64,000 nucleotides of DNA, from contig NC_089225.1 of assembly GCF_963924675.1 (NCBI RefSeq), positions 112,172,313 through 112,236,312 of the forward strand, in the 5' to 3' direction. Shown here in pieces: positions 58,658 to 64,000 of this stretch (positions are counted from its first letter, which is position 1; each line of letters opens with the position of its first letter). Source of the stretch: Phocoena phocoena. Lineage: Eukaryota > Chordata > Mammalia > Artiodactyla > Phocoenidae. Both the position numbers and the translations under genes were made by a program. The notes below the pieces were generated by a model. It was not told the origin of the DNA. It saw only the letters and a program-made list of their open reading frames with translations, and made no database searches.

Positions 58658-59469
58658 AAAGAAACCGCGTGAACGAAGAGGGTTATAGGATAAATTCCTT
58701 ATGAGGACGTTAGCTAGCGAATCTTTGACAGATCAGCTGTGGTCAATTTTCAACTTAGATTAGAACTTAGAAGACGAATTTGTAGTTCTGTGTAATATAA
58801 TTGTGGGGTGAGGGCGAGGGACGTCCTTGACATGAGGAGCCACGGTCCTGGTGGGAGCCTGCGGTACAGGGTGCCTGGCCTTTGGGAAGAAACTGGACAA
58901 CAGGACATTTGGACCACCTCACTGCTTGCTGGCCCCAGTGACCACATCAGAAGCACGTGGCCGTCTCCAAAGGCCCCGTTTTGAGATGACCTGGGGAACA
59001 GCGAAAGCTGTCAGAACTGTTGGGAGAATCACAAGTGTATTCCCATAAAAAATTAAGTGGAAAAAGGATGGATCTGTTTGACACCAGAAAGCCTGGATCC
59101 TGGTCCCCTTGCACCGTTCACCTCACTGGGCCGTCGTATCACCTGCGATAATGAATAAGCTCGAGATTTGTAGAATGAGAAACGGGGCTCAGGTGCCAGG
59201 TCCGACGACGTTGGTTGGTCCTGGTCAGGCGTCTTAGATGCTCTTCAGTAGAATAGGGCAAATCAGCTGCAAGTTGACAGGTAGTTAAATGGAGCCAGAT
59301 TTTGTTTTAATGTAACAGCTGGAACCACTCTGCTCTGGTGGAAGATGTCTTGCTTGAGAAAAGATGGGCTTCCCAGGGCTCAGGTGCTGAAGGGGCAGCT
59401 GGGGGGCAGCGGGGAGTAGTGAGGGGCGACTGGACAGGAGTTCTGGGAAGCAGGGGCAGAGTCTCAGCC

Positions 59470-59580
59470 CTGTGACCTTGGACAGGTCTGGTGGCGTCTC
59501 CGGGCCTCTGCTTCCTGGTCTGTAAAGGGAGGGGTTCAACCAGTGACCTGGGGTCTTGTCCAGCTCTAGGGCTTTGCTCC
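59470..59580 (+). repeat. MIR-like remnant near exon 2
   Basis: 'tgtgaccttggacaggtctg', 'tctgcttcctggtctgtaaa' and 'gggaggggttcaaccagtga' resemble MIR. Confidence 0.55.
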
Positions 59581-59609
59581 GTGCACTCATCTGTCATCGC
59601 TCCAGAGGA

Positions 59610-59815
59610 AGGCAGACCGCCCAGCCCTGCCACTTATGGGCTGTGTGACCGTGGGCGCCCTACCCTCTCTGTGCCCTAGTTCCCTTATCTATTAACTGGG
59701 TGTGGTAACACCATCTCCCCAGTAGGGCTGTTACGAGGAGTCCATGGCATAATATACACGAAGCCCTCAGAAGAGCACCCATTGGCATTTAGTAAGGGGT
59801 CAATAAAAGGGAGCA
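59610..59815 (+). repeat. MIR SINE remnant ending ~165 bp before exon 2
   Basis: 'gggctgtgtgaccgtgggcg', 'gttcccttatctattaactg', 'ccagtagggctgttacgagg' and 'ggcatttagtaaggggtcaa' match the full MIR order. It lies next to the previous MIR, upstream of the exon 2 acceptor. Confidence 0.8.
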
Positions 59816-59978
59816 GTCGTGACTACTGTAACTATGGTGACTGTGATTCCTGGACCCTTTTAACGCCTACAAGTCTGTGTTACTATTTATTAACCTCTGA
59901 ACAAGTGCATCATGGTTAACCGTGTCCTGGCCAGGAGCCGCTGGTCTGTCTCCTAATGCCGTCTCCGGTCTGTTGCAG

Positions 59979-60065
59979 GCGGAGGCCAGGCTGGCGGCAA
60001 AGCGCGCGGCACGGGCAGAGGCCCGGGAGATCCGGATGAAGGAGCTGGAGCGACAGCAGAAAGAG
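59979..60065 (+). CDS. LRRFIP1: LRRFIP1 coding exon 2
   Basis: The 29 codons read [19 protein letters not shown], then [10 protein letters not shown]. The acceptor is tctgttgcag|GCG (AG at 59977-59978) and the donor is AAAGAG|gtaagg (GT at 60066-60067). Both boundaries are phase 0, so the exon could be included or skipped without a frameshift. The peptide is rich in Ala, Arg, Lys and Glu and is predicted helical. It is the start of the conserved N-terminal region shared by LRRFIP1 and LRRFIP2. LRRFIP1 is favoured over LRRFIP2 because the paralogue, as I recall it, reads ARDIRMRELE here, and because exon 1 upstream is LRRFIP1-specific. A plausible branch-point motif (ctaat, A at 59956) lies 23 nt before the exon. 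Later exons encoding the coiled coil and C-terminal region are outside the window. Confidence 0.95.
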
Positions 60066-61632
60066 GTAAGGCGGGGCTCCTCATCGGTTCTCGCGGGAGG
60101 GTTCCTTCCAGGCAGAGCCGGCCGCACGGGGGCACCTGCCCCTCTGCTGTTGCTCTTGGTTTGAAGGCACCTGTGCCTGTGACTTTGGTTCAAGGTCAGG
60201 CCAGGGCATGGCATAGCATACAGATGCCAGATGGCCCATCCTGGACACTCAACCTGTCGCATCCTGGGACGAGCCTGCGCACAGAGCACGTGCCCACGTG
60301 GATCTCCCCGGCCCAGCCTTCTGGCCAGGAGCCACGCGGTGCTGGCTGCGGACTTGAGGTTCTAGCTGTTGAGCTAGGATGCCCGTCCTCTGAATTAACA
60401 TGTGAAAGCAGAACAGGTTATTATTTATTTAGGCTAAGCAGTCTCGTTTAAAATGCTCCCCCTGTGGTTTTTTACACTTTTTCATAGGTTTCATGAGGCC
60501 TGAAGCCCACGTGTGATACAGAGAACAGAATACACACTGGATGAAATAACCAGGATAGAAACTGCCCTCCTGGGAAGGTGGACAGTGATGTGTTTACACA
60601 CCTGTTAATGCTGTTTGCTACTTTCGTTCACCACCTTGAGCCGCAGCCAGAAGCCACGTGGGCAGCGTGAGGGCTCTTTCACTCGCAGTTCAAGGGGTGG
60701 GCTTCCCTGTGACCTTGAAGCCCACGCAGCGCACGAGCGAGTCCCTCTCCACGGTCTCCGCCTTCTCCCGTGGGCCTCGGCCTCGCGGGGTCTGGGGAGC
60801 AGCCGTGCCAGGCCCACCGGCGGCTCTGCTTGTTTGAAGATTTGAATGTATTGTGTTGGAGAGGCGGCCAGCTGCTTTCCCCGGGGATGATTTTCGTACT
60901 CAGAGTCTGGTTTGGTTCAGGTAGCCAAATTTTCAAAGTCGAACCGGTGTCTTAAAACTTGTGAGGTTTCAGATAAAAGTCTGGATTTCCAGTTTCTCCT
61001 AAAACCACTGCAGCTTCTGCCAGGTCCCCAAGGTCACGGTCCCCATAGAGGCGAGGTGCTCACTGTTGTTCCCTGCGGGGTTTGCCACTCCGCGTGGACG
61101 TGTGTACTCGGGGCGAGGGGCGTGGCCAGGCTTGAACTTGAGGAGGAAACCTCTCCCACGTGGCTCCCAGAATCTGTTGAAGGTTACTAGAAACTCAAGC
61201 CCAGGGGGTTAGTTAGGAGAGTCATACCTGGGTCCTGATGACAGGAGGGCGGGGGCCCCGGAGTGATGGGGATGGAGGGGACATGTCCCTGAGAGAAAGG
61301 CCACACAACACGCCGGCGGTGATGTTGGGAAGTGGCCCGAGCAGAGGGGCAGCCACACCTCGACCGTATTTTAGGCATCACTTGGGGGTGTGAAGAAGAA
61401 ATACTTCTATGGGGAGAAGTATTTGGACTGGAAGGTGGAGAAAACGGACAGGTGTTGTTGTTCTGTAGACCTTTGTCACGTAACCTGTCTGAGACAGTGT
61501 CACCTGGGCTTTAGGAATCACCCTGACAGCAGCCAACAGCCGGGCACCAGACTCTGACATAAAGAGTCCTCGTTGGAGGCCACCTAATGGAATAGTTCTC
61601 TTAGCCTGGACTGGTTTTTAAGTTAGAGATTT

Positions 61633-61742
61633 GATTGATTGATTGGTTGGTTGATTGAGCCGAGCCGTGTGGCTTGCGAGATGTCGGTTCCCTGACCAGG
61701 GATCAAACCCGGGCCCCAGCAGTGGACCGCCAGGGAACTCCC
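61633..61742 (-). mobile_element. Short CHR-related SINE, inverted, with a tetranucleotide tail
   Basis: The + strand reads 'gtcggttccctgaccaggga' in part and ends 'gtggaccgccagggaactcc', the reverse of the short SINE head. Its tail side is a TTGA/TTGG repeat (61633-61658) instead of a T-run. A perfect duplication taagttagagattt flanks it (61619-61632 and 61743-61756). Confidence 0.9.
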
Positions 61743-62769
61743 TAAGTTAGAGATTTTAAATAGCAAATTGATTTTTCAAACTGCCTGGCATCAGTGTGTG
61801 TTTAGAATATTCCTGTCCATTCAGTAGCTACTTGCAAAGCCCCCGTGTGTAGGACACTGCCAGCCCCTCCCCTCTGCTTTGGAAACCAACTGGCAGGGAA
61901 GCTCAGGGGTTAATGCAGTGGCTTCATCACAGTTTGCGAGGTGAGGCTGTGTTCTCCAGCGCCAGCAGAGGCTCATTCGTTCATCTGCTTCCCCTGCTTC
62001 CCCTCCACCCCCCAGTCTTTTTCATATTAAGGCCTTAAAAGAGCTGTAAGAAGAATTTTTCAAAATACATTGTTGCCCCTCCAGGTTTTGCCACATTTGA
62101 CTGAGTGGCCGCCTGGTAGTGTTTCTGGTGGCCTGTGGCTGTCCCCTCCGCTCTGTTGTTGGAGCTGGACCACTGGACTCGGGAAAGATGACCTTGAACC
62201 TGTCAGGGGGCCTGCCTTTGGTTTTCTTGGTGGTGTTATCAATGATAATCATTTTATCATTTGTCTCACAAGTGAGAGAAAGTTACTCTCACAAAGGTAA
62301 AATTTCTACAAACTCAAGTCCAAAATGAATTGCATTGTATATACATACATATCTATCTTCCAAATTATAATATATTCTAGCCTTAATTGTGGGCAGAATT
62401 GAATTAAATATATAGTTGATAACAAAAGCAGCCTGTTACAGAGTTCTTTGGCAGGAGTTCTTGATTTAGAAAATGAAAGTTAAGAGGAATTCGGCTAAGT
62501 AAGAAACCATTTATTTGAAGGGCCTCCTTGCAAAGCAAAGCACCCTTTTCCCGCTTGGAGTCAAAGAAAGTGCCCCCCATTGCATTTAATCCTGCAGAGT
62601 GATCTGCTAACTCCTGCACTTCGGTTGCAGTATTTCAAGTCGCAAAACTGCAGTTGCCACCCAAAGATGGGAAACTAAGTCAGGGCCATTTAATCTTGGT
62701 ATCATTAAATGGGCATTGGACGTCGGTGGGGGGAGGGTGTGGTCGTGTGGAGGGTCCCCCCGCCGCCCG

Positions 62770-62930
62770 CCACGCCAGGCACAGCCCTGCCCCTCACAGC
62801 AGCCTCACCACAGGCCCTGGGAGCCCCACTGTGCTCTCAGGACAGGGACTGAAGTATCCTGGCCTGGCAGGAGCTGAGATTCAAGCCCAGCTCCTGTGCC
62901 CTGGTGTGTCTGGTGCCTGCTAAGGACCTC
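62770..62930 (+). repeat. MIR-like remnant in intron 2
   Basis: 'cctcaccacaggccctggga', 'gctgagattcaagcccagct' and 'cctgtgccctggtgtgtctg' resemble the MIR 3' half. Confidence 0.5.
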
Positions 62931-63052
62931 GGGCTTTGCGGAGAAAATTTGATTAAAACCTGGGAAATCCGATTAAAAAGGCCACAGTTTGCCTCACTCG
63001 GTCAGACACACAGTGTCGTTGGTTAGTAGATGGCATTAGAATCTTGACATTC

Positions 63053-63240
63053 TTTTTTTTTTAATTTCTTTTATTGAAGTATAGTTGACTTACAGTGTTG
63101 TGTTAGTTTTTGCTGTACAGCAAAGTGATTTGGTTACACATATACAAACATTTTTTCATATTCTTTTCCCTTATGGTTTATCCCAGGATATTGAATGTAG
63201 TTCCTTGTTGTTTATCCATTCTCTGTATAATAGTTTGCAT
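63053..63240 (-). mobile_element. Cetartiodactyl L1 3' end, inverted, in intron 2
   Basis: 'ttattgaagtatagttgact', 'tacagtgttgtgttagtttt' and 'tgctgtacagcaaagtgatt' are the reverse complement of the L1 terminus at 30241-30497. A T-run at the left is the reversed tail. 5'-truncated; no coding sequence. Confidence 0.85.
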
Positions 63241-64000
63241 TGAAATTCTTTATTCTTGCGGTAAAGACACTTGGGTGGTTCACAGGGAAGAAAATGTTTT
63301 GTCGTGATTCAAGTTCCGTGGAAGGTCTCGCACAAAAACAGTTAGCTGATTGGGTGCCCTCAGCATTCAGCCACCGCGGAGATGCTTTCAGATGTGGGAA
63401 CACGTTTCCAGGGACCTTTCTCAGGATCAGGCCGTGTGCCTGATGGCTCAGCCCCACGCTGTGAATTATCTGGGTGCAGAATGATACCCTGGGTGGGGGG
63501 CCCGTATCAGTCAGGCAGGAAGCAGAGAAGGTAACTCCGGGCAGCACGGTGGGTGAGTCCAGATGCTGAATGAAGAAGCTGCAGGTGGGGAAAGCCAGGA
63601 CAGGCAAGAAGGCCTCGTGGGTGATGAGAGTCAGATGGCGGAGGCCTGGAGGATGGAGAGAGGGCCCCGGCTCTGCCCGGTGGTTTGTATCGATGTGTGA
63701 GCCCAGGAGCACTGACTCACACAAAGGACAGTTTTGCTATCATAAATGCAGTGTGCTTGGGACAGGAGCGCATTGCCATTTAAAGCGTATGTCTGCTTCC
63801 TCAAAAAAGGGATTTGAAAGGTTTAAAATAAAATACGCATATGTTTTATTCGTAGTCAGAGAGCCATCTGGGGTGGGGCGGGGGGGGGGCCTGGCAGGGA
63901 CCTCCTGGAGCCCCTGGCGTGTGGCGGTGCCGGGACTGGGTGCTGCCACAGTCTGGAGAGGGGTCTGTCCGGGTTTTATTGACGGGCGAGGAAGACGGAC
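63241..64000. other. Intron 2 DNA, no exon or clear repeat seen
   Basis: A 170-codon minus-strand ORF (63212-63724) has no recognisable domain and partly overlaps the L1 end, so I reject it. A G-run at about 63880 is low complexity. Confidence 0.45.

Larger units (their letters stand above)
41441..59978 (+). other. LRRFIP1: LRRFIP1 intron 1
   Basis: This is an 18,538-bp GT-AG intron, phase 0. It begins in the CpG island and contains CHR SINEs (43.5, 45.5, 50.3, 51.6 and 58.4 kb), a 5'-truncated dead L1 (48.9-52.3 kb), an L2 block (55.6-56.0 kb), an MLT1 LTR (57.3-57.9 kb) and several MIR pieces. Repeat-poor stretches at about 41.8-43.5, 46.3-48.9 and 52.4-54.6 kb show no recognisable exon. 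Large first introns often hold enhancers, but no specific site can be named from sequence alone. Confidence 0.88.
60066..64000 (+). other. LRRFIP1: LRRFIP1 intron 2 (5' part, runs off window)
   Basis: The intron begins with the consensus donor gtaagg and has no acceptor or exon that I can recognise before the window ends. It contains an inverted short SINE (61633-61742), a MIR-like tract (about 62.77-62.93 kb) and an inverted L1 3' end (63.05-63.24 kb). The rest shows nothing recognisable. Alternative LRRFIP1 exons known in other mammals lie downstream of exon 2 and are presumably beyond this edge. Confidence 0.8.

Noticed and set aside
3069..61742. tRNA genes at the SINE heads
   Set aside because: The heads contain A- and B-box-like promoter words but do not fold as intact tRNAs and continue into SINE bodies with A-rich tails.
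1..64000. An operon-like, defence or other novel gene system
   Set aside because: The window is vertebrate non-coding DNA with one host gene. There is no clustered coding capacity, direct-repeat/spacer array or phage-like content; repeated motifs are all explained by retrotransposons, DNA transposons or simple repeats.

Overview
This is a vertebrate nuclear genomic window from a cetacean, probably a toothed whale. The main evidence is at least sixteen tRNA-derived SINEs of the CHR type (CHR SINEs are known from cetaceans, hippos and ruminants), many almost identical and several with intact target-site duplications. There are also L1 3' ends of the cetartiodactyl type. No bacterial-style genes, operons, CRISPR arrays or structural RNA genes are visible. 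Long ORFs here are repeat- or GC-driven artefacts, apart from two short exons of one host gene.

The one protein-coding gene I can support is LRRFIP1 (leucine-rich repeat Flightless-interacting protein 1; also GCF2/TRIP), on the + strand. A CpG island of about 1.5-1.9 kb (about 39.9-41.8 kb) contains first coding exon 41375-41440, whose 22 codons begin MTNPAAAQ. An 18.5-kb phase-0 intron follows. Coding exon 2 (59979-60065, 29 codons, [19 protein letters not shown]...) carries the basic/charged start of the family's conserved N-terminal region. Intron 2 runs off the right edge. The exons join in frame and give 51 residues of the short N-terminal isoform. The rest of the protein lies beyond 64 kb.

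Layout. (1) 1-39.9 kb: no supported exon. It may be intergenic, or an intron of a longer LRRFIP1 isoform that starts further upstream. It is a layered record of transposition: MLT1 LTRs; an L2 split by L1s around 4.4-9.4 kb, giving four nested layers; old L1M pieces around 14.1-15.3 and 30.1-30.8 kb; a young L1 3' end with a possible 3' transduction at 30.2-30.6 kb; MER5A and Tigger1 DNA transposon fossils; a 240-bp polypyrimidine tract at 20.9-21.2 kb; and scattered MIRs. (2) 39.9-41.8 kb: CpG-island promoter with GC boxes, no obvious TATA box and a tiny upstream ORF. It is free of recognised repeats. (3) 41.4-60.0 kb: intron 1, with SINEs, a dead 3.2-kb L1 (48.9-52.3 kb), a CpG-rich L2 block (55.6-56.0 kb) and an MLT1 LTR (57.3-57.9 kb). 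(4) 60.1-64 kb: the start of intron 2, with a SINE and an inverted L1 3' end.

I found no undescribed biological system. The observations most worth checking are the gene model, the nested-insertion chronology, the possible L1 3' transduction, the 45-bp SINE remnant with its own target-site duplication, and the CpG-rich intronic L2.
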